Under the pieces are notes generated by a model. That model searched no databases. It was not told the DNA's origin and saw nothing but the letters and a program-made list of their open reading frames with translations. A DNA stretch of 29,666 nt from Anaerolineaceae bacterium (GTDB lineage: Bacteria; Chloroflexota; Anaerolineae; Anaerolineales; Anaerolineaceae), in the NCBI GenBank assembly GCA_011620465.1, contig WOZC01000171.1:1-29666 (forward strand), given 5' to 3'. Made by a program: the position numbers and the translations under genes. The first letter of the stretch is position 1. Each line of letters opens with the position of its first letter. Positions 15,806-23,537 of the stretch are shown piece by piece.

Positions 15806-16774
15806 CTATCTCCCCTTTTCCTTCATATAGCGATGGGTCTCAGCCAACACTAATTCCTTAATTTCTTCCAGCCCCCCCGCGATGTCTGCGCCTGCCGCAG
15901 AGACATGACCGCCTCCACCAAATTGTGAAGCGATCCCGGATACATCCAATCCCTTTACTGAGCGCCAGCTGACTTTTACCGATTCGTTATCTTGCTCGAT
16001 AAACAAGACAGAGATCAATGCCTCCGGCACGACTGTCAGTGTATTGATCAGATCGGCGTCATCGTTTTCTGGATACCCAGCAATGATTCTATCATCAAGT
16101 GTCAGTGTTGAGGACAAAACTCCTTCATTTAGCTCCAGTTTAATCAGACCCTGCCCCCAATAACGGATCTCGGAAAGGGACCGCATGGAAAGTGTCTGAT
16201 GATAAACGTGGACTAAGTCGACGCCCTTATCCATCAAATCGGCTGCTGTTCTCAATGATCGTGGCGTAGTATTGTTCGTTCTAAAACCGAGCGTATCTGC
16301 CAGCAAACCAACCATCAGGCAGGTAGCTGTATCTTTGCTCACTTCGAGCCCCCAAACAGGGAGTTTTTCTGTTAACAGAAGCGCGGTTGCTTCGGTCTCA
16401 GCCTCGACGTAGTCGATTTTTCCAAAATTGATATGCGTCTTGTGATGATCGACTACCAGGTCAGGTTTTGGCAGATCGTCCAATACATTACCGACTCGGT
16501 AATTGTCCGAGCTATCCACAACGATCAAATAATCAAAGTCCAGGCTGACCTTCGTCGCGACTTCCTGTGCGCCGGGTAAGTACTTGTAACGATCCGCCAC
16601 CCCATCCTGGAGAACGCATTGCACTTCTTTACCTGCCTCACGCAAAGCGTTACCGAATGCAAGCGCGCTTCCAACAGCATCGCCATCCGGACGAATATGC
16701 GAGACAATAACGACCTTTTTGGCTTCTGATATTTGTTGGACAATGGTCTGGTCTATTAGCCGGGCTAAATCCAT
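15806..16774 (-). CDS. nrnA: DHH-family phosphoesterase (NrnA-like oligoribonuclease/pAp phosphatase)
   Basis: The 322-aa product has the full DHH/DHHA1 layout: HIRPDGDAVGS (26-36), VVDSSD (85-90), the DHH motif in VVDHHKTH (107-114), and a C-terminal GGGGHVSAAGA glycine-rich motif. NrnA relatives degrade short RNA oligomers and 3'-phosphoadenosine 5'-phosphate with Mn2+. I chose the ATG at 16774, one base after the rbfA stop (TAG-T-ATG), rather than an upstream ATG at 16828 that would lie inside rbfA and encodes a non-family extension. Position between rbfA and truB is the usual one in Gram-positive-type ribosome-maturation operons. The exact substrate preference cannot be read from sequence. 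Confidence 0.92.
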   Translation of the reverse strand: MDLARLIDQTIVQQISEAKKVVIVSHIRPDGDAVGSALAFGNALREAGKEVQCVLQDGVADRYKYLPGAQEVATKVSLDFDYLIVVDSSDNYRVGNVLDDLPKPDLVVDHHKTHINFGKIDYVEAETEATALLLTEKLPVWGLEVSKDTATCLMVGLLADTLGFRTNNTTPRSLRTAADLMDKGVDLVHVYHQTLSMRSLSEIRYWGQGLIKLELNEGVLSSTLTLDDRIIAGYPENDDADLINTLTVVPEALISVLFIEQDNESVKVSWRSVKGLDVSGIASQFGGGGHVSAAGADIAGGLEEIKELVLAETHRYMKEKGR

Positions 16775-16775
16775 A

Positions 16776-17210
16776 CTATTCGTCGTCCTCATCATCGTAG
16801 GAATCAATCTCTTCAATCGCCTCGTCAAGGTCGTCTTCGATTTCGTGGTCCAGTGTCGGATGCTCTTCTTTCTGCCATTCGTTTAAAAGGCTATCGATCC
16901 GGGCAGCTTTTTCTGGGGTGGGGTCCCAAAAAAAACGCAATCGTGGAGTCACGCGCAGATCGACTTCCTGTGATATCTCGAAACGTAAAAAGCCCTTGGC
17001 GTGTTGGAGTGCATCCAAAACATCTTTAGACCGTTCCTGACCTTCAATAGCTGAGACGTAGATATTCGCAAAATCGAGTTCACGATCAACTTTTACATCG
17101 GTTACCACGACACCAGCCAAACGGGGGTCTTCAATTTTCGCAAGCAGAGCGGTGGACAGGATTTCTTTCATCCTGTCATTAATTCTTTTCATTCTTAAGG
17201 TCGAAGGCAT
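16776..17210 (-). CDS. rbfA: Ribosome-binding factor A
   Basis: This 144-aa KH-type protein binds the maturing 30S subunit and helps finish 16S rRNA 5'-end processing. Family motifs are MKRINDRMKEILSTAL (7-22), KIEDPRL (25-31), VVVTDVKVDRELDFANIYVS (34-53) and RVTPRLRFFWD (86-96). A strongly acidic tail (about 119-144, ending DSYDDEDDE) extends beyond the core; acidic tails vary among RbfA proteins. GGAG 5-6 nt before the ATG supports the start. It begins 21 nt after infB and ends one base before nrnA, so it sits centrally in the operon. Confidence 0.95.
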   Translation of the reverse strand: MPSTLRMKRINDRMKEILSTALLAKIEDPRLAGVVVTDVKVDRELDFANIYVSAIEGQERSKDVLDALQHAKGFLRFEISQEVDLRVTPRLRFFWDPTPEKAARIDSLLNEWQKEEHPTLDHEIEDDLDEAIEEIDSYDDEDDE

Positions 17211-17231
17211 AACTTCTCCAACACTGTGGGA

Positions 17232-19016
17232 TTATCCACCAAATTTTTCCATTACAAAACATTCTAACAGATCACCAACTTCGAATTCCTCAAAGTTCTT
17301 AAACGTGATACCGCATTCCATTCCTTCGCGAACTTCGCGTACATCTTCTTTTTCACGGCGCAAGGAAGATACCTCTGTTTTAACTACTTCCTGACCAGCT
17401 CGCAAGAGCCGTACAGGAGCGTTGCGGCGGAATTCGCCTTCCAGAATGCGACAACCTGCGGCAGTCCCGCCCTTGGAAACTTTAAAAACCGCCAGAACAG
17501 CAGCTTTGCCGATCACGCGTTCAACCAATTCAGGTTCAAGCAAACCTTTCAACGCTTTTTCAACATCTTCTACCAGGCGGTAGATAATGTTATACAGACG
17601 GATTGAAACACCTTCTGTGTCCGCCAGGCGGCGGGTGCCCTGGTCAATACCGACATTGAAACCCATTACAACAGCATTCGAGGCAGCCGCGAGCATGATG
17701 TCGCTTTCAGTAACATTTCCCGTCTCAGCATGCAATACTTTGACCGATATATCTTTTTGTTGTTTGCTCAGTTTGTCAAGTTCGTTGGTAATTGGTTCCA
17801 GTGAGCCTTGCACATCTGCTTTCAGGATCAGGCGCAGTTCTTTTGCTTCTCCAGATTTATACCGGTCGAAAAGTTCTTCCAGGGTTGCCCGTTTAACGTT
17901 TTTCTTCGCTTCTCGCTCAGCTTTACGCTCTGCGACCATCAATCGACCTTCCTTTTCGCTCGGAACCACCTGGAAGAGGTCGCCAGCTTCAGGCAAAGAG
18001 CTGAGCCCCATCACGACCACCGGGGTTGATGGCAAGGCTTTGGTGACGCGCTTCTGGCGTTGGTCAAACATAGCCTTAATCTTACCGACAGCCTCACCGG
18101 CAACCACGACATCCCCAACTTTGAGTGTTCCGTTCTGGACCAGCATTGTTGCCAGCGGTCCCCTTCCTTTTTCAAGGCGAGCTTCCACGACAGTTCCAAT
18201 GCATTGTCCTTTCGGATTCGCCTTGATGGTCAAGTTGTCTGCAACCAGTAAGATTGTTTCCAACAAATCTTCCAATCCAATGCGACTTTTGGCAGAAACC
18301 GGCATCACAAAGGTATTGCCTTCCCATTCATCTGGTTGCAGACCAATTTCAGAGAGTTGACGTTTTACACGATCCTGGTTTGCGTCAGCTTTGTCAATTT
18401 TATTCAAAGCGACAATGATCGGCACCTGGGCAGCTTTGGCATGGTTGGCTGCTTCACGGGTTTGCGGCTGCACACCATCGTCCGCTGCCACGACTAAAAC
18501 AACGATATCCGCACCTTGAGCGCCGCGAGCACGCATTGAAGAAAACGCGGCGTGACCCGGTGTATCCAGGAAAGTGAGAGCGCGTCCATTATGAATAATT
18601 TGATAAGCACCGATGTGCTGCGTGATACCACCCACCTCACCTCCGGCTACATCCGTGTTTCGAATGGCGTCCAGCAGCGTGGTTTTTCCATGGTCTACAT
18701 GACCTAAGATTGTAATTACAGGAGGGCGCGAACTGAGGTTCTTAGGGTCTTCAGTCAAGATTACCCGACGCCACAAAGGCATTTCACCGACTTCTTCAAC
18801 AACCTCTTCTTCTTGTTCAAGCTGAGGTTCAAAGCCAAGTTCGGTCGCCACGACCGCCGCGGTGTCAAAATCGATCGTCTGATTGATGCTGGCCATGACG
18901 CCGTTAGACATTAAAATCTTGATCACCTGGACTGCAGTGGCGTCCAGCAATCCTGCTAATTCCCGAACTGTTATGCTATATGGTAATTGGATATTTTTTT
19001 CTTCTTGTTTGCCCAT
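17232..19016 (-). CDS. infB: Translation initiation factor IF-2 (short form)
   Basis: This 594-aa GTPase brings fMet-tRNA to the 30S subunit and promotes subunit joining. An N-terminal IF2_N-type domain (about 9-62) is followed by the G domain: GHVDHGKT (105-112), DTPGH and NKID are all visible. Then come the beta-barrel and C-terminal domains up to the typical ending in a glycine-rich VMEKFGG. It is shorter than E. coli IF2 (890 aa) because the long variable N-terminal region is missing. The ATG at 19016 has GGAGGT 4 nt upstream; an ATG 12 nt earlier overlaps that ribosome site and is unlikely. It follows ylxR by 87 nt and precedes rbfA by 21 nt. Confidence 0.97.
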   Translation of the reverse strand: MGKQEEKNIQLPYSITVRELAGLLDATAVQVIKILMSNGVMASINQTIDFDTAAVVATELGFEPQLEQEEEVVEEVGEMPLWRRVILTEDPKNLSSRPPVITILGHVDHGKTTLLDAIRNTDVAGGEVGGITQHIGAYQIIHNGRALTFLDTPGHAAFSSMRARGAQGADIVVLVVAADDGVQPQTREAANHAKAAQVPIIVALNKIDKADANQDRVKRQLSEIGLQPDEWEGNTFVMPVSAKSRIGLEDLLETILLVADNLTIKANPKGQCIGTVVEARLEKGRGPLATMLVQNGTLKVGDVVVAGEAVGKIKAMFDQRQKRVTKALPSTPVVVMGLSSLPEAGDLFQVVPSEKEGRLMVAERKAEREAKKNVKRATLEELFDRYKSGEAKELRLILKADVQGSLEPITNELDKLSKQQKDISVKVLHAETGNVTESDIMLAAASNAVVMGFNVGIDQGTRRLADTEGVSIRLYNIIYRLVEDVEKALKGLLEPELVERVIGKAAVLAVFKVSKGGTAAGCRILEGEFRRNAPVRLLRAGQEVVKTEVSSLRREKEDVREVREGMECGITFKNFEEFEVGDLLECFVMEKFGG

Positions 19017-19103
19017 AAATACCTCCATTTATTGTCACAGCAGAACCCTGCAGAACGGCAACGGTATTCAGAGCAAATTATCGGTTGACAATCAAGCCAT
19101 CAT

Positions 19104-19439
19104 TTAATCCTTATCGAAAGTCTCTTCTGCCTGAGCGTCTCCACTCTCTGGAATACTCTCTGGCAAACCTTCCATGTAAGCAATCAGTACGGCCAAATCT
19201 TGCTCCGGAATCGTTGTGCGTAATGCATTTGCCAATGTTCCCTTTAAACCTCTTTTCCAGCAGCTCTTTTGGTCGTGTAAATAAGCTCCACGACCAGGGA
19301 GTTTACCGCTCAGATCGATCCTGACGCCTTCTTCGGTCTTGACCAAGCGGATAAGTTTCCGCTTAGGCAAAACTTCCCGGCAACCTACACAAGTTCGCTG
19401 AGGGACGTGTTTGGGTTTTGGTTTGTTCTTTGCTGTCAC
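19104..19439 (-). CDS. YlxR/RnpM-family RNA-binding protein
   Basis: The 111-aa protein has the YlxR fold signature: RTCVGCRE (15-22), the strand IRLVKTEEG and GRGAYLHDQKSC (49-60), with the basic patch used for RNA binding. In Bacillus the homologue (RnpM) binds and modulates RNase P RNA. The C-terminal acidic tail (about 92-111) is not part of the core. The start is GTG at 19439 with a weak AAGG site. Its place between nusA and infB is the conserved one, although the usual YlxQ/L7Ae-like gene is not present here. The 105 nt upstream contain several inverted repeats, so its expression may differ from nusA. Confidence 0.9.
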   Translation of the reverse strand: MTAKNKPKPKHVPQRTCVGCREVLPKRKLIRLVKTEEGVRIDLSGKLPGRGAYLHDQKSCWKRGLKGTLANALRTTIPEQDLAVLIAYMEGLPESIPESGDAQAEETFDKD

Positions 19440-19444
19440 CTTAG

Positions 19445-19530
19445 TGCTTTCTCTAAAAAAAGCATTTTCAATTGTATTCGATAGCCTAAATTATAGGCAT
19501 AAACGCTGCCCTTTCCCGGATAATCCGGGA
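19445..19530 (-). other. Intercistronic inverted repeats between nusA and ylxR
   Basis: Three small inverted repeats fill this gap: TCCCGGA-TAA-TCCGGGA (19514-19530), GCCTA-N5-TAGGC (19484-19498) and TGCTTT-N8-AAAGCA (19445-19464). None has a T run after it on the - strand. The middle one contains TATAAT on the - strand, a possible internal -10. The region may tune mRNA stability or ylxR translation. Confidence 0.45.
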
Positions 19531-19544
19531 TTGAGCAATGTATT

Positions 19545-21470
19545 TTACCAATCTTCCCAACCATCTTCACCTTTGCGATGCGTATAGCGCACTACATCAG
19601 TATCCTGATCAGGATCATACTCAACGGTGTAACCACGTCGTTTCTTGCCCTTCTTCTTCTTGGAAAGACCCAGCTGGTTAAGTTCATCTTCATCCTCTGT
19701 GGTTGCTTTATCGCGCTGCATAGTATCGAGACGGAATAGTTCTTCAAAACTCTTTTCTCCATCGACTTCAGTTTCACCCACTACCTGTGCGGGTTCAACC
19801 TCTTCCAATACCAGTTCCGGCTCTTCTACAGATTCTTCCTCTGCAGGTTCTTCTTTGCTCTCGGTTCCGACAAGTTCAGGTACCGCTACCACTTCAGGAA
19901 CTTCCACCTCGGGTGTTGTCGTCTCTTCGGCAGGTTGTGCAACCGCAAAGACTTCCGCAACCTCCATGGGTGGGAATTCGTAATTTTCAACAACATCCAG
20001 AATTTCATCATAAACCTTCGGACCAATTCCGTTGAATCCCAGGATTGAATCTGGATTGGTACGAATAGCGAAGATGAGATCGCCAAAAGTCTCCAGATGA
20101 TTTTCCTGGAGAATGACCTGGATATGTTCCTTGATACCTGGCACGTCGTAAATCGACATAGCGTAGGCACGCGGATCAATAGTGTCTTTGACTGCTTTGA
20201 GTTCAGCCATATGGGCATCGACTTCGCCTTTGCGATCAGCTTCGCCGCGTCGTTCAACACGATCAACAAAGCGTCCGATCAAAGCGCTGTCGTCCAAACT
20301 AAGAACCCTACCTTCAGATTTCATCTGCAGGAGTTCTTCTACGCGCACCATAGTATCGGCTTCTTGTTGAGCTAACCCTGCCAGGCTCTTGTCCTCACGT
20401 AATTTGAGAATGGCTTTAGCCGCTGCCTCAGAAACACTCATGATGTCGATCCGCCAACCAGTCAACTTAGCAGCCAAACGGGCGTTTTGACCTTCATGAC
20501 CGATCGCCAGGCTGAGCTGATCTTCCGGCACAACCACGGTAGCGGTTTTATGTTCGTAAATGGAGGGGTTCAGATATACGCCGGAAACGCGGGCGGGACT
20601 GATGGCTTTGCTGATGTACACAGCAGCATCCGGACTCCATTCAATCACATCGATTTTCTCATCATGCAATTCACGCACGATCGCCTGGATGCGAACACCG
20701 CGCTGCCCAACACAAGCGCCCACCGGGTCGATACCCTGTTGGGTAGCAGAAACGGCAACCTTAGCGCGTTGACCAGGTTCGCGAGCGATGGAACGGATCT
20801 CAACGATACCGTGATAGATCTCAGGTACTTCGTTTTCAAGCAATCGTCGCAAAAAATTACGATGTGCTCGTGAGAGCTCAATTTGCAGACCCTTGGAAGT
20901 GTCTTCAACGCTGACGATGTAAGCGCGAATGCGGTCATGGATGCGGAAGCGTTCGTTCGGGATCATGTCTTTTTTCTGCATGATACCTTCAGCCTTCATA
21001 TCCAAACCGATAGTCGCCTGTCGTGAATTGACCGCCTGGACGATACCACTAGTGATCTCGCCAACTTGTTTTACAAAATGTTCGTACTGGCGCTGTTTTT
21101 CAGCATCTCGAATTTTTGTTTGGATGGCTTGCTTGGCCGTCTGGGCTGCAATCCGACCGAAATCTTTGGGGGTCGATTCAACCATCACCAGGTCTCCGAT
21201 TTCGCATTCAGGATAGTTTTTGAGGGCATCTTCAAGAAGTACTTCGGTACGGTAATCAGTGATGCTGTCTGAAACTTCTTTCTCAGCAAAAACACTGACA
21301 CTACCAGTGTCGAAGTCCATAACGACCTGAACATCCTGGGCAGCAGACGCGCCAACAGCCTTGCGGTAAGCAGAAATCATAGCTGATTCAAGGGCAGCTA
21401 AAATCACGTCCCGTGGTAAGCCACGCTCTTCCAAAACCTCATTAAAGGCTAATGCAAATTCGCTTTTCAT
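19545..21470 (-). CDS. nusA: Transcription termination/antitermination factor NusA with acidic tail
   Basis: NusA binds RNA polymerase and controls pausing, termination and antitermination. The 641-aa protein has the N-terminal polymerase-binding domain (1-130), the S1 domain (about 136-200), KH1 with GQRG (255-258) and KH2 with GHEG (324-327). A helix-hairpin-helix region (FGDLIFAIRTNPDSILGFNG) follows. It ends with a long Glu/Pro/Val-rich acidic tail and a Lys-rich KKKKGKKRRG patch, which is unusual compared with short Gram-positive NusA. I chose the ATG at 21470 (GGAG about 11 nt upstream); a start 22 codons earlier would run through the leader hairpin. It is first in the operon; no rimP lies upstream. 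Confidence 0.96.
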   Translation of the reverse strand: MKSEFALAFNEVLEERGLPRDVILAALESAMISAYRKAVGASAAQDVQVVMDFDTGSVSVFAEKEVSDSITDYRTEVLLEDALKNYPECEIGDLVMVESTPKDFGRIAAQTAKQAIQTKIRDAEKQRQYEHFVKQVGEITSGIVQAVNSRQATIGLDMKAEGIMQKKDMIPNERFRIHDRIRAYIVSVEDTSKGLQIELSRAHRNFLRRLLENEVPEIYHGIVEIRSIAREPGQRAKVAVSATQQGIDPVGACVGQRGVRIQAIVRELHDEKIDVIEWSPDAAVYISKAISPARVSGVYLNPSIYEHKTATVVVPEDQLSLAIGHEGQNARLAAKLTGWRIDIMSVSEAAAKAILKLREDKSLAGLAQQEADTMVRVEELLQMKSEGRVLSLDDSALIGRFVDRVERRGEADRKGEVDAHMAELKAVKDTIDPRAYAMSIYDVPGIKEHIQVILQENHLETFGDLIFAIRTNPDSILGFNGIGPKVYDEILDVVENYEFPPMEVAEVFAVAQPAEETTTPEVEVPEVVAVPELVGTESKEEPAEEESVEEPELVLEEVEPAQVVGETEVDGEKSFEELFRLDTMQRDKATTEDEDELNQLGLSKKKKGKKRRGYTVEYDPDQDTDVVRYTHRKGEDGWEDW

Positions 21471-21514
21471 CGTTTTCTTTCTCCAAAATATAAAGCACAA
21501 TCTCAGTTCTAAAC

Positions 21515-21553
21515 AAAAAAGTGGACTACTGCCCACTTTTCGAATTGAAAAGT
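21515..21553 (-). promoter_or_regulatory. Candidate transcription attenuator in the nusA leader
   Basis: On the - strand two hairpins compete. The terminator form pairs 21540-21532 with 21525-21517 (AAAAGTGG with CCACTTTT plus a G-U pair) and runs into T residues. The antiterminator form pairs ACTTTTC (21553-21547) with GAAAAGT (21541-21535), sequestering the 5' arm of the terminator. Both lie between the promoter at 21575-21603 and the nusA start. The T run is interrupted by one G, so termination may be partial. Confidence 0.6.
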
Positions 21554-21574
21554 ATTGAACTGACTAACGCACAG

Positions 21575-21603
21575 ATAATAACACATTGAAGGGAGAAAAT
21601 CAA
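21575..21603 (-). promoter_or_regulatory. Promoter for the nusA operon
   Basis: On the - strand TTGATT (21603-21598) and TATTAT (21580-21575) are separated by exactly 17 nt. Transcription would start near 21568 and give a leader of about 98 nt that includes the attenuator-like hairpins. Confidence 0.65.
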
Positions 21604-21797
21604 GCCCGATTAGGTGATAAAACGTTTGTAAAGGTGGTGTCAGTTCCTATTAAAAATCTCTTCATCACAAAAATTGCTGGATGTAACGGGTGATAACCGT
21701 TCCACAACTTTAAACAAACAATTGTTGCCTGAGTCTTATTAAAACACAAGCAAGGTTAAAGGACGAAATCGGCATTGCACAGGAAAAAGGCGTTTTC

Positions 21798-21811
21798 ATA
21801 AGTTAACTTAT
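21798..21811 (+). promoter_or_regulatory. Perfect 14-bp palindrome upstream of the glucosidase promoter
   Basis: ATAAGTTAACTTAT is fully self-complementary and ends 9 nt before the -35 box at 21821. The position suits an activator or a repressor of the glucosidase pair; the regulator is unknown. Confidence 0.4.
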
Positions 21812-21820
21812 CAAAATTTC

Positions 21821-21876
21821 TTGTTAATCCCATTCTATCAGGTAAAATTACAGTAGAAAAACTTGTACCTGTAATT
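21821..21876 (+). promoter_or_regulatory. Glucosidase promoter with overlapping inverted repeats
   Basis: TTGTTA (21821-21826), 16 nt, then TAAAAT (21843-21848) form a plausible promoter with a start near 21855. Two inverted repeats overlap the -10 and start region: CAGGTA (21839-21844) with TACCTG (21866-21871), and AATTACAG (21846-21853) with CTGTAATT (21869-21876). This would suit a sugar-responsive repressor (inference). Confidence 0.5.
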
Positions 21877-21907
21877 CTAACGGACAACAAACAACCAGGA
21901 GGTCATG

Positions 21908-23530
21908 ATGACAGAAAACAAATTATGGTGGAAGAATGGGATTATCTACCAAATCTATCCGCGTTCATTTCAAGATTCCAACAGCGATGGTATTGGCGAT
22001 TTGGTTGGTGTCATTCAACACCTTGACTACCTGCAAGATCTGGGTGTTGACGCCATCTGGTTCTCCCCAATCAATCCCTCGCCTGATGTTGATTTTGGCT
22101 ATGACGTAGCCGATTACCATACGATCGACCCCAAATTTGGCAACCTGCAAGACTTTGAACGCTTGCTACAGGAAGCCCACAAGAGAGATCTTCACGTCAT
22201 CATGGACCTGGTACTCAGCCATTCTTCAGATCAGCACCGCTGGTTCCAGGAATCCCGGAAATCGAAGGACAATCCCTACCATGACTGGTACATTTGGCGC
22301 GACCCTGCTCCTGACGGCGGTAAGCCCAACAACTGGCTCTCGAATTTTGGCGGAAGTGCCTGGGAGTATGACAAGAATCTGGGTCAATATTACTATCATG
22401 CGTTTGCCAAAGGCCAGCCAGACTTGAACTGGCGCAATCCTGAAGTCCGCTCAACCATGCTGGATGTCTTTCGCTACTGGTTAGATAAAGGTGTGGATGG
22501 CTTCAGATTGGATGTGTTCAATAATTACTATCAGGATGCTCTTTTCCGTGACAACCCCAGGAATGAGGGCTTCAGCATTCGAAAAGTATTGCGGAAATTT
22601 GACGCATATGATCATATTTATGACACCGATCAGCCTGAGATGATGGGCGTGGTTGAGGACATCCGCAAGATTATGGATAGCTACCCGGAACGCTACGTGG
22701 TTGGCGAGACTTATTTGGCAACTTCTGCCCAGGCTCGCACCTACATCGGCGAGAACAGGCTTCACGCTGGATTTGATTACGCCTTTTGCAACTCGCCTTT
22801 CAGTGCCCGCGCGTACGGGCAGGCGATCCAATATTGGGATGCCCTCCATGGTGAAGAAGCCTGGCCTAATTACTTCTTCAACAACCACGACACTCCCCGC
22901 TCTACGACCCGCTTTGCCAAAGGTGAGAGCGATGCGATCCCGAAACTGCTGCTGGCGATGCAGTTGACGGTGCGCGGAACTCCCTATCTCTACTATGGAG
23001 AAGAGATTGGAATGCGCGACATCAGCCTGGCTCGCTCGCAAATTCAAGATCCGGTTGGCAAACGATATTGGCCTTTCAATAAAGGTCGCGATGGTTGCCG
23101 CTCTCCCATGCAGTGGAACGCCAAACAAAATGCCGGCTTCACCACCGGAGAGCCTTGGTTGCCAGTTAATAAGGACTACATAGTCCGCAATGTCGACTCC
23201 CAGGCTGCTTCACCAGCTTCCCTGCTCACTTTTTACAAAGAGCTAATCCAACTAAGACGCGCACATCCCGCTCTGAACGCTGGAAATCTTGATATGATAA
23301 AAACCGACAATGATGACCTGTTGGTTTATCAGCGCCAGGCTGGCGACGAAAAAATGCTGATCGTGCTGAATTTTTCAAAACAAATCAATACCTATCAACT
23401 ACCAACAGGTGATTTCAATAAATGGGAGTTGTTGTACGCAGGTAATGAAGCCATAATCAGCCAAATGGCAGAAAATGACCTGCATTTACCTGCCTATGGG
23501 TTTGGCATCCTGATCTCAAGGTCAGAATAG
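21908..23530 (+). CDS. GH13 alpha-glucosidase (oligo-1,6-glucosidase/trehalose-synthase-like group)
   Basis: This 540-aa cytoplasmic glycoside hydrolase cleaves alpha-glucosidic bonds of short oligosaccharides. GH13 regions are complete: the N-terminal WWKNGIIYQIYPRSFQDSNSDGIGD, DVADY (66-70), GFRLDVFN with nucleophile Asp202, VVGETYL with acid/base Glu267, and FNNHDTPR with Asp328. No signal peptide is present. AGGAGG at 21897-21902 lies 5 nt before the ATG at 21908 and 2 nt before an ATG at 21905; I prefer the former on spacing. Specificity (alpha-1,4, alpha-1,6 or sucrose-type) is not certain from motifs alone. Its stop codon lies inside the ribosome site of the next gene, making a coupled pair divergent from nusA. 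Confidence 0.93.
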   Translation: MTENKLWWKNGIIYQIYPRSFQDSNSDGIGDLVGVIQHLDYLQDLGVDAIWFSPINPSPDVDFGYDVADYHTIDPKFGNLQDFERLLQEAHKRDLHVIMDLVLSHSSDQHRWFQESRKSKDNPYHDWYIWRDPAPDGGKPNNWLSNFGGSAWEYDKNLGQYYYHAFAKGQPDLNWRNPEVRSTMLDVFRYWLDKGVDGFRLDVFNNYYQDALFRDNPRNEGFSIRKVLRKFDAYDHIYDTDQPEMMGVVEDIRKIMDSYPERYVVGETYLATSAQARTYIGENRLHAGFDYAFCNSPFSARAYGQAIQYWDALHGEEAWPNYFFNNHDTPRSTTRFAKGESDAIPKLLLAMQLTVRGTPYLYYGEEIGMRDISLARSQIQDPVGKRYWPFNKGRDGCRSPMQWNAKQNAGFTTGEPWLPVNKDYIVRNVDSQAASPASLLTFYKELIQLRRAHPALNAGNLDMIKTDNDDLLVYQRQAGDEKMLIVLNFSKQINTYQLPTGDFNKWELLYAGNEAIISQMAENDLHLPAYGFGILISRSE

Positions 23531-23537
23531 GAGTCTA

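Larger units (their letters stand above)
21471..21907. other. Divergent intergenic region between nusA and the alpha-glucosidase
   Basis: No gene is visible in this 437-nt stretch. It holds the nusA promoter and leader attenuator on the - strand (21515-21603) and the glucosidase promoter on the + strand (21821-21848) with several palindromes. These include AACGG-N7-CCGTT (21685-21701), the perfect ATAAGTTAACTTAT (21798-21811), and overlapping inverted repeats at 21839-21876. Confidence 0.7.

Noticed and set aside
16775..16828. Longer NrnA start at 16828
   Set aside because: It lies within rbfA and adds residues outside the DHH domain; the ATG at 16774 directly follows the rbfA stop.
21471..21536. 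Longer NusA start at 21536
   Set aside because: The extra 22 residues have no similarity to NusA and would be encoded by the leader hairpin; the ATG at 21470 has a ribosome site.
22481..23128. 215-codon - strand frame inside the glucosidase gene
   Set aside because: It is a shadow of the GH13 coding sequence; no ribosome site and no recognisable domain.
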